A program made the translations under genes and the position numbers. The notes below the pieces were generated by a model. That model was given only the letters and a program-made list of their open reading frames with translations, was not told where the DNA came from and did not search any database. From Halomonas shengliensis (GTDB taxonomy: Bacteria; Pseudomonadota; Gammaproteobacteria; Pseudomonadales; Halomonadaceae): a stretch of DNA of 64,000 bases. Below, piece after piece: positions 36,908 to 46,569 of the stretch. How positions within the stretch are numbered: the stretch's first letter is position 1; each line of letters opens with the position of its first letter. The stretch covers positions 62,001 to 126,000 of the forward strand of contig NZ_FNIV01000007.1 of assembly GCF_900104135.1 (NCBI RefSeq), given 5' to 3'.

Positions 36908-37936
36908 ATGATCCAGCACGTTCGTCTCGCCGCCCCCATCGCCGTCGCCCTGGCCGGCTCCGCCTTCGCGTCCGCCGCCTCCGCCGACGAGCTGAACATC
37001 TATTCGGCGCGCCACTACGACTCCGATGCGGCGCTCTACCAGGCCTTCACCGAGGAGACCGGCATCGAGGTCAACCTGCTGGAGGGCGACTCCGACCAGC
37101 TGATCGAGCGCATCAAGCGCGAGGGCGTGGCCAGCCCCGCCGACGTGATGATCACCGTGGACGCCGGCCGCCTGTGGCGCGCCGAGCAGGAGGGTGTCTT
37201 CCAGGGCGTGGAGTCCGAGGTGCTGAACGAACGCCTGCCCGAGTCGATGCGCCACCCCGAGGGGCTGTGGTTCGGCTTCAGCCAGCGCGCCCGCGCCATC
37301 TTCTATGATCGCGACGGCTTCGACCCGGCCGAGATCGGCAGCTACGAGGAGCTGTCCGACCCGCGGTTCGAGGGCGAGGTGTGCATCCGCTCCTCCAACA
37401 ACATCTACAACCAGTCGCTGCTCGCCTCCCTGGTGGAGCACCACGGCGCCGAGGGGGCCGAGGAGTGGGCCCAGGGCGTGGTGGCCAACATGGCCCGCGA
37501 CCCCGAGGGCGGCGACACCGACCAGATCAAGGGCGTGGCCAGCGGCGAGTGCTCCCTGGCGGTGGCCAACCACTACTACTACGTGCGCCTGCTGCACTCC
37601 GACGACGAGGCCGACCGCGAGGTGGCCCGCCAGGTTGGCGTGATCTTCCCCAACCAGGACGGCCGCGGCACCCACGTCAACGTCGGCGGTGCCGGCGTGG
37701 TCGAGGGCGCGCCGAACCGCGAGAACGCGGTGCGCTTCCTGGAGTTCCTGGCCTCCGATACCGCCCAGGAGATCTTCGCCAACGGCAACTACGAGTTCCC
37801 GGTGGTCGAGGGCGTGAAGATGAACCCGGTGCTGGAATCCTGGGGTAACTTCAAGAAGGACAGCCTCAACATCAGCAAGCTGGGCGAGAACAACCCCGAA
37901 GCCATCAAGATCTTCGATCGCGTCGGCTGGCGCTAA
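36908..37936 (+). CDS. fbpA: Periplasmic iron(III)-binding protein (FbpA/FutA type)
   Basis: The 342-residue protein has a signal peptide (about residues 1-26, ending ASA) and the class opening DELNIYSARHYDSDAALYQAF. The iron-liganding tyrosine cluster is in AVANHYYYVRLL (near residue 222), with an early Tyr in SARHY. It delivers ferric iron to FbpB/FbpC. GAGG lies five bases before this ATG. It is separately transcribed from fbpB and fbpC, under a promoter with a Fur box, and ends at a strong terminator shared with polA. Confidence 0.9.
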   Translation: MIQHVRLAAPIAVALAGSAFASAASADELNIYSARHYDSDAALYQAFTEETGIEVNLLEGDSDQLIERIKREGVASPADVMITVDAGRLWRAEQEGVFQGVESEVLNERLPESMRHPEGLWFGFSQRARAIFYDRDGFDPAEIGSYEELSDPRFEGEVCIRSSNNIYNQSLLASLVEHHGAEGAEEWAQGVVANMARDPEGGDTDQIKGVASGECSLAVANHYYYVRLLHSDDEADREVARQVGVIFPNQDGRGTHVNVGGAGVVEGAPNRENAVRFLEFLASDTAQEIFANGNYEFPVVEGVKMNPVLESWGNFKKDSLNISKLGENNPEAIKIFDRVGWR

Positions 37937-37961
37937 GCCTTACGGCCCTCGCCTCAACCGG

Positions 37962-37991
37962 AAACGCCACCGCAGCCGCGGTGGCGTTTTT
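37962..37991. terminator. Bidirectional terminator between fbpA and polA
   Basis: AAACGCCACCGC pairs with GCGGTGGCGTTT around AGCC, with TTTTT on the plus strand and a matching A run on the left for the minus strand. It serves both convergent genes. Confidence 0.9.
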
Positions 37992-37996
37992 GATGG

Positions 37997-40765
37997 TCAG
38001 TGCGCCTCGTCCCAGTTGGCCCCCGACTCGGCCTCGACGATCAGCGGCACCTCGAGCTCGGCGGCGCCCTGCATGCGCGCCTTGACCTGCTCGATGAAGC
38101 GCTCCACCTGCCCTTCCGCCACCTCGAACACCAGCTCGTCGTGGACCTGCATCACCATCCAGGCATCCAGCTCGCCCTGGCGCAGCCAGGCGTCGACGTC
38201 GATCATCGCCCGCTTGATGATGTCCGCCGCCGTGCCCTGCATGGGGGCGTTGATCGCGGTGCGCTCGGCCCCCTGGCGACGGGCACGGTTCTGGGAGCGG
38301 ATCTCCGGCAGGTGGAGGCGCCGGCCGAACACCGTCTCCACGAAGCCCTCCTCGGCGGCCTGGGCACGGATGCGCTCCATGTAACGCGCCACCCCGGGGT
38401 AGCGGTCGAAGTAGCGGTCGATATAGACCTTGGCCTGGCCCTGCTCGATATGCAGCTGCCGGCCCAGGCCCCAGGCGCTCATGCCGTAGATCAGCCCGAA
38501 GTTGATCGCCTTGGCGCTGCGCCGCTGGTCGGGGGTGACCTTGTCGAGCGCCACCCCGAACACCTCGGCGGCGGTGGCGGCGTGGATGTCGCGCCCCTCG
38601 GCGAAGGCCGCGAGCAGCCCCTTGTCGCCGGAGAGGTGCGCCATGATACGCAGCTCGATCTGGGAGTAGTCGGCGGCGACGATGCGATAACCGGGCCGGG
38701 CGATAAAAGCCTGGCGGATCTTGCGCCCTTCCTCGGTGCGGATCGGGATGTTCTGCAGGTTGGGGTCGCTGGAGGAGAGCCGTCCGGTGGCGGTAACCGC
38801 CTGATGGTAGCTGGTATGCAGCCGCCCGGTGGCCTTGTTGACCAGCCGCGGCAGCTTGTCGGTGTAGGTGGACTTGAGCTTGGCCAGGCCACGGTGCTCC
38901 ATGATCACCTTGGGCAGCGGGTAGTCCAGCGCCAGCTCCTCGAGCACCGCCTCGGCGGTGGAGGGGGCCCCCTTGGGGGTCTTCTTGAGCACCGGGATGC
39001 CCTGCTCCTCGAAGAGGATCTGGCCGAGCTGCTTGGGCGAGCCGAGGTTGAACTCGCGCCCGGCCAGCTCATGGGCGCGGACCTCAAGGGCGTCGATGCG
39101 CCGGGCGAGCTCCTGGCTCTGGGCGTGGAGGCGCTCCGGGTCCAGGGCCACCCCGGTGCGCTCCATGCGCGACAGCACCGGCACCAGCGGCAGCTCGATC
39201 GCCTCGAGCACCTCGGCCAGGCGCCCCTCTTTCGCCAGCCGCGGGCGCAGCTCGCGATGCAGGCGCAGGGTGATGTCGACGTCCTCGCAGGCGTAGGGCA
39301 CCGCCTGCTCCAGGGCGATCTGGTTGAAGGTGAGCTGCTTGGCGCCCTTGCCGGCGATCGCCTCGAAGGAGGTGGTCGCCTCGCCCAGGTACTTGAGCGC
39401 CAGGGAGTCCATGTCGTGGCGGGTGGCGGTGGAGTCCAGCACGTAGGACTCCAGCATGGTGTCCTCCAGCGGCCCGGCCACCGCGATATCGACGTTGGCC
39501 AGCACCGAGATGTCGTACTTGAGGTTCTGGCCGACCTTGGTCTTCGACTCATCTTCCAGCAGCGGCTTGAGGGCGGCGAGCACGGCGTCGCGGTCGAGCT
39601 GCTCGGGGGCGTCGAGGTAGTCGTGGGCCAGGGGCACATAGGCGGCCTCGCCGGGCTCGAGGGCCAGGCCCACACCGACGATCTGCGCCTCCATGTAGTC
39701 GAGGCTGGTGGTCTCCAGGTCGAAGCAGAAGGTATCGGTTGCCTGGAGCCGCGCGAGCCAGGCGTCGAGGTCGGCCTGGGCGAGGATGACGTGGTCCTCG
39801 CGGCTCGCCGAGGTGCTGTCGCCGGCATGCTCGCCGTCGACGTCCGGGGTGGCGGTGCCGCCGGCGACGTCATCCACGCCCTCATCCTTGCCCTCCAGCA
39901 GCTCGGCAAGCCAGGCCTTGAACTCCAGGCGGCGGTAGAGCTCGAGCAGCGCCTCGCGGTCGGGGTGGGCGATATCGAGGTCATCGAGGCCCGCGGGCAG
40001 CTCGCAGTCGGTCTTGATGGTGGCCAATTGGTACGAGAGGAAGGCCTGGTCGCGGTGTTCCTCGAGCTTCTTCGGCAGGGTCTTGGCGCCGCGGAAGCCC
40101 AGGGTCTTGACCTTCTCCAGGTCGGCGTAGATGGCGTCGAGGCCGCCCCCCATGCCCTGCAGCAGGCCGAGTGCGGTCTTCTCGCCCACACCGGGCACCC
40201 CGGGGATGTTGTCGACCTTGTCCCCCATCAGCGCCAGGAAGTCGATGATCAGCTCGGGGGGCAGCCCGAACTTCTCCTTGACCCCGGCCACGTCCAGGGT
40301 CTCGTCCTTCATGGTGTTGACCAGGGTGATATGGGCGTTGACCAGCTGGGCCATGTCCTTGTCGCCGGTGGAGATCACCGCGTCGCGTCCCGCCTCGGTG
40401 GCCTGGCGCGCCAGGGTGCCGATGACGTCGTCGGCCTCCACCCCCTCGATGCACAGCAGCGGCAGCCCCAGCGCCCTCACGCAGTCGTGCAGCGGCTGCA
40501 CCTGGTCGCGCAGGTCGTCGGGCATCGGCGGGCGATGGGACTTGTACTGCTCGAACAGCTCGTCGCGGAAGGTCTTGCCCGGGGCATCGAAGACCACCGC
40601 CATGGGGCTCTGCGGGTAGTCCTTGATCAGCCGCTTGAGCATGTTGAGCACGCCCTTGATGGCGCCGGTGGGCTGCCCCTCGGAGGTGGTCAGCGGCGGC
40701 AGGGCGTGGAAGGCGCGGTAGAGGTAGGAGGAACCGTCGACGAGAACGATGGGGGTATCGGCCAT
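37997..40765 (-). CDS. polA: DNA polymerase I
   Basis: The 922-residue protein has the three standard domains: the 5'-3' nuclease (about 1-290; [42 protein letters not shown]), the 3'-5' exonuclease (about 330-520; [13 protein letters not shown], with DSxALKYLGE-type end) and the polymerase (about 540-922; [45 protein letters not shown]). Exonuclease residues look intact. It repairs gaps and processes Okazaki fragments. The start is [12 protein letters not shown]. The SD is weak (GGA eight bases upstream). Confidence 0.96.
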   Translation of the reverse strand: MADTPIVLVDGSSYLYRAFHALPPLTTSEGQPTGAIKGVLNMLKRLIKDYPQSPMAVVFDAPGKTFRDELFEQYKSHRPPMPDDLRDQVQPLHDCVRALGLPLLCIEGVEADDVIGTLARQATEAGRDAVISTGDKDMAQLVNAHITLVNTMKDETLDVAGVKEKFGLPPELIIDFLALMGDKVDNIPGVPGVGEKTALGLLQGMGGGLDAIYADLEKVKTLGFRGAKTLPKKLEEHRDQAFLSYQLATIKTDCELPAGLDDLDIAHPDREALLELYRRLEFKAWLAELLEGKDEGVDDVAGGTATPDVDGEHAGDSTSASREDHVILAQADLDAWLARLQATDTFCFDLETTSLDYMEAQIVGVGLALEPGEAAYVPLAHDYLDAPEQLDRDAVLAALKPLLEDESKTKVGQNLKYDISVLANVDIAVAGPLEDTMLESYVLDSTATRHDMDSLALKYLGEATTSFEAIAGKGAKQLTFNQIALEQAVPYACEDVDITLRLHRELRPRLAKEGRLAEVLEAIELPLVPVLSRMERTGVALDPERLHAQSQELARRIDALEVRAHELAGREFNLGSPKQLGQILFEEQGIPVLKKTPKGAPSTAEAVLEELALDYPLPKVIMEHRGLAKLKSTYTDKLPRLVNKATGRLHTSYHQAVTATGRLSSSDPNLQNIPIRTEEGRKIRQAFIARPGYRIVAADYSQIELRIMAHLSGDKGLLAAFAEGRDIHAATAAEVFGVALDKVTPDQRRSAKAINFGLIYGMSAWGLGRQLHIEQGQAKVYIDRYFDRYPGVARYMERIRAQAAEEGFVETVFGRRLHLPEIRSQNRARRQGAERTAINAPMQGTAADIIKRAMIDVDAWLRQGELDAWMVMQVHDELVFEVAEGQVERFIEQVKARMQGAAELEVPLIVEAESGANWDEAH

Positions 40766-40920
40766 GGAGGCATCCGTTGCAGCTGTTCGGGAAGTGACTC
40801 TGGTCAACCATGATACGCATTGCGCGGGGGTTTTGCCGCGGCCGGTGTGCGCCGGGGCGGGAAGGCCCTACACTGGGGGCAGACCCATCATTCCCCCGCT
40901 CCGGCGGCCTGGAGGTTCCC

Positions 40921-41211
40921 ATGCGCACCCTTCGTTCCCTCTCCGCCCTGCTGCTGGCCCTGGGCCTGATCGTCGCCGCCCTGCCCGCGCTGGCCCAGTC
41001 CGACGAGGCCCTGGCCCCGGACATCACCATCCGCCAGGAGGAGGAGCGCACCATCCGCGAGTACCGGGTCAACGGCGAGCTCTATGCCATCGAGATCCGT
41101 CCCTCCAGCGGCCCCTCCTACTACCTGGTCGACCGCGACGGTGACGGCAACTTCGAGCGCCAGGAGGGCGACCGCATCGCGGTGCCCGAGTGGGTGCTGA
41201 AGACCTTCTGA
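40921..41211 (+). CDS. DUF2782 exported protein
   Basis: The 96-residue protein has a signal peptide ending ALAQ (about residue 26) and the DUF2782 core: PDITIRQEEERTIREYRVNGELYAIEIRP, then YYLVDRDGDGNFE. The family is of unknown function and almost always lies between polA and thrB, as here. GGAGG precedes the ATG. Repeat copy C separates it from thrB, so the two may not be co-transcribed in this strain. Confidence 0.85.
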   Translation: MRTLRSLSALLLALGLIVAALPALAQSDEALAPDITIRQEEERTIREYRVNGELYAIEIRPSSGPSYYLVDRDGDGNFERQEGDRIAVPEWVLKTF

Positions 41212-41225
41212 GGCGGCACAGGGAC

Positions 41226-41385
41226 ATCGCAGATGGAAGCATCGCTCAAGGCTTTCCCGGCGACAGGTCTGCGAGGGGGCGCTGTGAACCCTTCCCTGGG
41301 CGCTACCGATGCCATCCCTGGCATAGGACCCCCTCTTCAACCTCTCCCCGGCGCCTTTCGCTATCGGCGCAAGGCTCACTGCGAT
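41226..41385 (+). repeat. Dispersed MITE-like repeat, copy C (short form)
   Basis: This 160-base element starts ATCGCAG and ends CTGCGAT, a seven-base terminal inverted repeat. Arms: CCGGCGACAGGTCTGCGAGG on the left and, inverted, CCGGGGAGAGGTTGAAGAGG on the right. It lacks the internal module of about 80 bases of copies A and B; at that point it has a small hairpin TGCCA-TCCC-TGGCA. It lies between the DUF2782 gene and the thrB promoter. Confidence 0.8.
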
Positions 41386-41469
41386 AGCCCGGAGAGGCGT
41401 TAGACGACGCGTGCATCACACTCGCAAGTCGCTACAATAGGCGGCTTGGCATTCCCGGGTGAGAGACAC

Positions 41470-42429
41470 ATGGCCGTATTCACACCGCTGACCGAGTCCC
41501 AGGTCGAGGCCTTCCTGAGCCGCTTCGACGCCGGCTCGCTGGTCTCCCTGGAGGGCGTTCCTGCCGGCACCGAGAACAGCACCTTCTTCGTCACCACCGA
41601 CCGCCGCGAGCTGGTGCTGACCCTGTTCGAGCAGGGTGAGCACGAGGAGCTGCCGTTCTTCGTCGACCTGCTCGACTACCTCGACGAGCACCGCCTGCCG
41701 GTGCCGGGGCCGCTGCACGACCGCGACGGCGTGGCGCTGCACAGCCTGGCCGACAAGCCGGCCCTGCTCTTCCCCCGCCTGCCCGGCAAGCATCCCAGGG
41801 ACCCCAACCTGGCCCAGTGCCGCGCCCTGGGCGAGACCCTGGGGCGCCTGCACAAGGTGTCGCAGCATTTCCCCGGCCACCGTCCCAACCCCCGCGACCT
41901 GCACTGGCTGATGCCCATGCACCACAAGGTGCTGGCCTACCTGGCGCCCGAGGACCAGGCGCTGATGAAGGACGAGGTGGAGATCTACCAGGGTGCCTTC
42001 GGCGACGGCCCCGAGCTGCCCCAGGGCGCGCTGCATGGCGACCTGTTCCGCGACAACACCCTGTTCGAGGGCGACCGCCTGGGCGGCATCATCGATTTCT
42101 ACAACGGCTGCACCGGCGACCTGCTGTTCGACCTGGCGATCGTGGTCAACGACTGGGCGAGCGACGAAGACGGCCGGCTGGATGTCGAGCGCCACGATGC
42201 GCTGCTCGCCGCCTACCAGTCCCGCCGCCCGCTGACCGCCGCCGAGCGCGACGCCTGGCCGATGATGCTGCGCCTCACCGCGCTGCGCTACTGGCTCTCG
42301 CGGCTGCTGGTGGTCTACGTGGACCCGCCCGCCCACGACCTCACCCCCCACGACCCCGAACGCTTCCGTACCATCCTCAAGGCGCGCCTCGCCCATGGCG
42401 CCCTGCCCCTGCCGGAGGCCAGCCGATGA
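41470..42429 (+). CDS. thrB: Homoserine kinase (ThrB, aminoglycoside-kinase fold)
   Basis: The 319-residue enzyme phosphorylates homoserine in threonine synthesis. It is the type found in pseudomonads, with a protein-kinase-like fold, not the GHMP type of E. coli. Motifs: AGTENSTFFVTTDRRELVLTLFE, the catalytic ALHGDLFRDNTLF and GIIDFYNGCTGDLLFDLAI (metal Asp). A TACAAT -10-like hexamer lies at 41433-41438. The stop overlaps the speA start in ATGA. Confidence 0.92.
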   Translation: MAVFTPLTESQVEAFLSRFDAGSLVSLEGVPAGTENSTFFVTTDRRELVLTLFEQGEHEELPFFVDLLDYLDEHRLPVPGPLHDRDGVALHSLADKPALLFPRLPGKHPRDPNLAQCRALGETLGRLHKVSQHFPGHRPNPRDLHWLMPMHHKVLAYLAPEDQALMKDEVEIYQGAFGDGPELPQGALHGDLFRDNTLFEGDRLGGIIDFYNGCTGDLLFDLAIVVNDWASDEDGRLDVERHDALLAAYQSRRPLTAAERDAWPMMLRLTALRYWLSRLLVVYVDPPAHDLTPHDPERFRTILKARLAHGALPLPEASR

Positions 42430-44348
42430 GCCGCTCCATGGCCAGCACCACGAGTCCTGCCCGCCGTGCCCGGCGCGTCTGGAACATCGACCAGTGGGGC
42501 AGCGGCTACTTCGACGTCGACGACTCCGGCCACGCCCTGGTGCGTCCGCTGGGCAGCGAGACCGAGGGTCCTGCCCTGCCGCTGGACGACCTGGTGGCCG
42601 GGCTCAAGGCCGCCGGCCTGCGCCTGCCGGTGCTGGTGCGCTTCATCGACATCCTCCACGACCGGGTCGAGCAGCTGTGCGCCGCCTTCGACACCGCCAT
42701 GGCCGAGGAGGCCTTCGATGGCGGCTACACCGCGGTCTACCCGATCAAGGTCAACCAGCAGCGCCGGGTGGTGGAGGAGATACTGGCCACCCCCGAGCGC
42801 GGCCGTGACCGCGTCGGCCTGGAGGCCGGCAGCAAGCCGGAGCTGCTCGCCGTGCTGGCGCTCTCCGGCGACGGTCCCTCGCTGATCGTCTGCAACGGCT
42901 ACAAGGACCGCGAGTACGTGCGCCTGGCGCTGATGGGCGAGAAGCTCGGCCACCGCGTCTACCTGGTGGTGGAGAAGCTCTCGGAGCTGCCGCTGATCCT
43001 CGAGGAGGCCGCCGCGCTCGGCGTCACGCCGCGCATCGGCCTGCGTGCCCGGCTGGCCAGCGTGGGCCGCGGCCGCTGGCAGAACACCGGCGGCGAGAAG
43101 TCCAAGTTCGGCCTCACCGCCAGCCAGATCCTGGCGGTGGTGGAGCAGCTGCGCGAGGCCGACGCCCTGGCCAGCCTGCAACTGGTGCACTTCCACCTCG
43201 GCTCGCAGATCGCCAACATCCGTGACATCCAGCGCGGCCTCAATGAGTGCGCGCGCTTCTACCAGGGCCTGGTCGAGCTGGGTGCCCCGGTGGACACCGT
43301 GGACGTCGGCGGCGGCCTCGGGGTCGACTACGAGGGCACCCGCTCGCGCAGCTTCTGCTCGGCCAACTACTCGATGCTCGAGTACGCCCGCAACGTGGTC
43401 TACGCCTTCCGCCTGGCCTGCCAGGAACACAACCTGCCCCAGCCCCACCTGATCAGCGAATCGGGGCGCGCGCTCACCGCCCACCACGCGGTGCTGATCA
43501 CCAACGTGATCGGCGAGGAGCGGGTCAGCGACGCCTCCCCCGAGCGCCGGGTCGAGGGCGACCCCCAGGTGGACGAGCTGTGGCGGGTCCACGACCTGCT
43601 CGGCGACGCCCCCGACCAGCGCGGCCTGGTGGAGGCGTGGCACGACCTGGTGCAGGCCATGGGCGACCTCCACGAGCGCTTCGTCATGGGACTGACGAAT
43701 ATCACCGCCCGCGCCGAGGGCGAGGCGGTCTACTTCGCCGCCTGCGCCCGGCTGCGCGCACGCCTCGATACCCGCAACCGGGTCCATCGCGAGATCGACG
43801 ACGAGCTGGCCGAGAAGCTCGCCGACAAGCTGTTCGTCAACTTCTCGCTGTTCCAGTCGGTGCCCGACGTCTGGGGCATCCAGCAGATCTTCCCGGTCGT
43901 GCCGCTGACCGGGCTCGACCAGGAGCCGAGCCGGCGCGGGGTGATCCAGGACATCACCTGCGACAGCGACGGGCGTATCGACGGCTACGTGGACGGCCAG
44001 GGGGTGGAGACCACCCTGCCGCTGCCGGAGTGGCAGGAGGACGACGAGCGGCTGCTGGGCTTCTTCATGGTGGGCGCCTACCAGGAGATCCTCGGCGACC
44101 TGCACAACCTGTTCGGCGACACCGACTCGGTGGACGCCACCCTCAAGGCCGACGGCAGCTGGAGCTTCAGCCATATCCAGCAGGGCGACCGAGTCGCCGA
44201 CGTGCTTAGCTACGTCAACTTCGACGCCGAGGTGCTGCGCGACCACCTGGCCGAGCAGCTCGCCGCCAGCGGGCTGGAGGTGGCCGAGCAGGAGCGCTTC
44301 CTCGACGACCTCTCCGAGGGCCTGGCGGGTTACACCTATCTCGAGTAG
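42426..44348 (+). CDS. speA: Biosynthetic arginine decarboxylase
   Basis: The 640-residue PLP enzyme turns arginine into agmatine for putrescine synthesis. The PLP lysine is in YTAVYPIKVNQQ, with VGLEAGSKPELL, FHLGSQIANI, DVGGGLGVDYEGTRS and ESGRALTAHHAV further along. The C-terminal part includes PDVWGIQQIFPVVPL. Length fits SpeA. It is translationally coupled to thrB by a four-base overlap, an unusual pairing of threonine and polyamine genes. A palindromic hairpin follows. Confidence 0.94.
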   Translation: MSRSMASTTSPARRARRVWNIDQWGSGYFDVDDSGHALVRPLGSETEGPALPLDDLVAGLKAAGLRLPVLVRFIDILHDRVEQLCAAFDTAMAEEAFDGGYTAVYPIKVNQQRRVVEEILATPERGRDRVGLEAGSKPELLAVLALSGDGPSLIVCNGYKDREYVRLALMGEKLGHRVYLVVEKLSELPLILEEAAALGVTPRIGLRARLASVGRGRWQNTGGEKSKFGLTASQILAVVEQLREADALASLQLVHFHLGSQIANIRDIQRGLNECARFYQGLVELGAPVDTVDVGGGLGVDYEGTRSRSFCSANYSMLEYARNVVYAFRLACQEHNLPQPHLISESGRALTAHHAVLITNVIGEERVSDASPERRVEGDPQVDELWRVHDLLGDAPDQRGLVEAWHDLVQAMGDLHERFVMGLTNITARAEGEAVYFAACARLRARLDTRNRVHREIDDELAEKLADKLFVNFSLFQSVPDVWGIQQIFPVVPLTGLDQEPSRRGVIQDITCDSDGRIDGYVDGQGVETTLPLPEWQEDDERLLGFFMVGAYQEILGDLHNLFGDTDSVDATLKADGSWSFSHIQQGDRVADVLSYVNFDAEVLRDHLAEQLAASGLEVAEQERFLDDLSEGLAGYTYLE

Positions 44349-44368
44349 CCGGGCCCCCCACCCCCGAC

Positions 44369-44402
44369 ACGACGACGCCCCGCTCGAGCGGGGCGTCGTC
44401 GT
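44369..44402. terminator. Perfect palindromic hairpin after speA
   Basis: GACGACGCCCCGCT is followed by CG and its complement, extended by two more pairs outside. It is the fourth member of the recurrent GACGACGCC/GGCGTCGTC group and separates convergent speA and the fumarylacetoacetase-family gene. Confidence 0.65.
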
Positions 44403-44432
44403 CTGCGGCCAGGGCTCACGCCAGCCCAGGCC

Positions 44433-45098
44433 TTACTCCACCACGCGGGTGGTCACCTCCAGTCCGCCGGTCAGAGTGAAGCGCAGCTCGCTGCCGCGCT
44501 CCAGCGGGCCGACCCCGGCGGGGGTGCCGGTCAGCACCACGTCCCCGGGCTGCAGGGTGAAGTGGCGGCTCATCTCGGCCAGCAGGGTCGGCACCGGGAA
44601 CAGCATGTCGGCCCCCTCGCCCTGCTGGCGCGGCTCGCCGTCCACCTCCAGGGTGAAGGCAAGCCCGCTCCAGTTGGGCACCTGGGAGAGCGGCAGGAAG
44701 TCGGACAGCGGGCAGGCGCCGTCGAACGCCTTGGCGATCTCCCAGGGGTGCCCCTTCTCCTTGAGGCGCGACTGGACGTCACGCAGGGTGAGGTCGAGGG
44801 CCAGCCCGATGCCCACCACGGCCCGCTCCGCCTCGTCGGCGGTGACATGGGTCAGCTCCTCGCCGATCAGCAGCGCCAGCTCGGTCTCGTAGTGCACCTC
44901 GCCGCGGGAGAAGGGGGCCTCGATGGGGGCGGCCAGGGGCACGGCGCTGGTCGCCGGCTTGATGAAGAGCAGCGGCTCGCTGGGCACCGGGTTATCGAGC
45001 TCCCGGGCATGGTCGGCATAGTTGCGGCCGACGCAGACGATCTTGCCGAGCCGCTCGGGAAAGGCCTGGCCGTCGGTGAAGCGGGGGACAAAGCGCAT
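44433..45098 (-). CDS. Fumarylacetoacetate hydrolase family protein (YcgM-like)
   Basis: The 221-residue metal-dependent protein has GKIVCVGRNYADHA, the metal-binding HYETELALLIGE (E-x-E) and D in GLALDLTLRDVQ, then FTLQPGDVVLTGTPAGVGPL. The family includes acylpyruvases and oxaloacetate decarboxylases (human FAHD1-like) and tautomerases; the exact reaction is not decided here. It lies 115 bases downstream of ectD on the same strand and could be read through from it. Confidence 0.87.
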   Translation of the reverse strand: MRFVPRFTDGQAFPERLGKIVCVGRNYADHARELDNPVPSEPLLFIKPATSAVPLAAPIEAPFSRGEVHYETELALLIGEELTHVTADEAERAVVGIGLALDLTLRDVQSRLKEKGHPWEIAKAFDGACPLSDFLPLSQVPNWSGLAFTLEVDGEPRQQGEGADMLFPVPTLLAEMSRHFTLQPGDVVLTGTPAGVGPLERGSELRFTLTGGLEVTTRVVE

Positions 45099-45213
45099 GG
45101 CGCATCTTCTCCTTCTCGTTAGGCGTGCCGCGGGCGCGACAGACCTCCCAGTCTACCGCAGCCCGCGGCACACGCCACAGCGCCGGCGTCACGAGGCCGT
45201 CACCGCGGGTCCC

Positions 45214-46212
45214 TCACCCCTCCGGCGCCCAGGCCTCGCCCGGGTCGTGGGCCAGGAAGCCGGGACGACGACGGCGCGCCGCGAAGGGCGCCACGCAGCG
45301 GTTGTCGCGGCGGTTGTAGACGAAGAAGGCGTTGCTGCGCGGGTCCGGCGACATGTTGGCGTTGGAGCCGTGCAGCACGTTGCAGTCGAACAGCAGCAGA
45401 CCGCCGGCGGCCCCGGTGGGCGCCTCAATGCCATGGCGCTCGACCAGGGCGGCCAGCGCCTCGCGGCTCGGCACGCCGAGCTCCTGGGTCTTCAGCGACT
45501 GCTTGTGGTTGTCATCCGGCGTCTCGCCCAGGCAGGGCACGAACACCTTGTGGGAGCCCGGGATCAGCATCAGCGGGCCGTTGAAGTGATGGTTGTCGGT
45601 GAGCACGATGGAGGCGCTCACCGCATGCATCGCCGGCATGCCGTCCTCGGCGTGCCAGGTCTCGAAGTCGGAGTGCCAGTTGAAGCCCTTGCCCTCGAAG
45701 CCCGGCTTGTAGTTGATGCGCGACTGATGCACATAGGGCTCGCCGCCCAGTATCTGCCGGGCACGGCCGACCAGGCGCTCGTCACGGGCCAGGCGGGCGA
45801 AGCGCTCGGAGAGGAAGTGCATCGCGAACAGCGAGCGGATCTCGTTGCCGGAGGGCTCGGTGACGCTGAAGTCGCGATGGCGGTAGTCGGGGTTCTGCAG
45901 CAGCGCCGCCAGCTCCCGGCGCAGCTCGTCGAGCTCCTCGCCGGCGATGAAGTTGGGCTCGAACAGGAAGCCCTTGCGCTCGAACTCGTCGAGCTGCGCC
46001 TGGCTCAGGGGGCCCGCCTCGGCGCTTCCCTTCACCACCGCCTCGCGACGATTGAGCCAGGGCATGTCGAAGGGCTCGGCCAGGCGCGTCGGGTAGGGAT
46101 CCTGGCCGGGACGCGGCGCGCTCTTCACGCGGCTCTGCGGGTCCGGCGAGTCGACGACACCATGACGGGAAACGGTCTTCTCAAACGCACGGTCAGACAT
46201 CTTGACTGACAT
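45214..46212 (-). CDS. ectD: Ectoine hydroxylase
   Basis: The 332-residue Fe(II)/2-oxoglutarate dioxygenase converts ectoine to 5-hydroxyectoine, a compatible solute. Iron ligands are His 180 and Asp 182 in FNWHSDFETWHAEDGMPA and His 281 in FDCNVLHGSNANMSP. RSAP-like SAPRPGQDPYPTRL and EPYVHQSRINYKPGFEGKGF are EctD hallmarks. Length equals Halomonas EctD. AGGAGG lies seven bases before the ATG. No ectABC genes are in the window, consistent with the detached ectD of Halomonas. It is probably salt- or heat-induced, but no promoter motif is clear. Confidence 0.96.
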   Translation of the reverse strand: MSVKMSDRAFEKTVSRHGVVDSPDPQSRVKSAPRPGQDPYPTRLAEPFDMPWLNRREAVVKGSAEAGPLSQAQLDEFERKGFLFEPNFIAGEELDELRRELAALLQNPDYRHRDFSVTEPSGNEIRSLFAMHFLSERFARLARDERLVGRARQILGGEPYVHQSRINYKPGFEGKGFNWHSDFETWHAEDGMPAMHAVSASIVLTDNHHFNGPLMLIPGSHKVFVPCLGETPDDNHKQSLKTQELGVPSREALAALVERHGIEAPTGAAGGLLLFDCNVLHGSNANMSPDPRSNAFFVYNRRDNRCVAPFAARRRRPGFLAHDPGEAWAPEG

Positions 46213-46347
46213 CCAATCACCTCCTGTGTGTCCGTGATCAGTCTCAGCAAAACTCGTGTTCCGACGGCGAGACAGCCGTGAGCGACCCCAGGGGGAAGGA
46301 GCCGCGACAACAGATGTGGGGATGCCCTGCCCATTTTCAAGGGACAC

Positions 46348-46370
46348 AAAAAACCGCCTCGATGGGCGGT
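46348..46370 (-). terminator. Terminator of the tRNA operon
   Basis: ACCGCC pairs with GGCGGT around a six-base loop and is followed on the minus strand by six T residues. It lies 30 bases after tRNA-Thr. Confidence 0.85.
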
Positions 46371-46399
46371 CATGGACGCGCAGCGGCGCGGAGTCTGGA

Positions 46400-46475
<76 letters not shown>

Positions 46476-46569
46476 GATGCCGCGCTTGCCACGGCGTGAG
46501 AGGATTCGGCCCTCTCAGCGAGAAAGACCGTGAACAGGGTCCACGGTCTTTCGGAAACGAGGTTGGCGA

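Noticed and set aside
38000..40813. Open frame of 937 codons on the plus strand, antisense to polA over its whole length
   Set aside because: PolA is certain from its motifs. The antisense frame is open only because high-GC codon bias makes stops rare in that frame; the translation is a Gly/Leu/Val/Gln/His-rich shadow with no domain.
42315..44246. Long antisense frame over speA
   Set aside because: speA is well supported and the antisense protein has no recognisable motif; codon-bias artefact.
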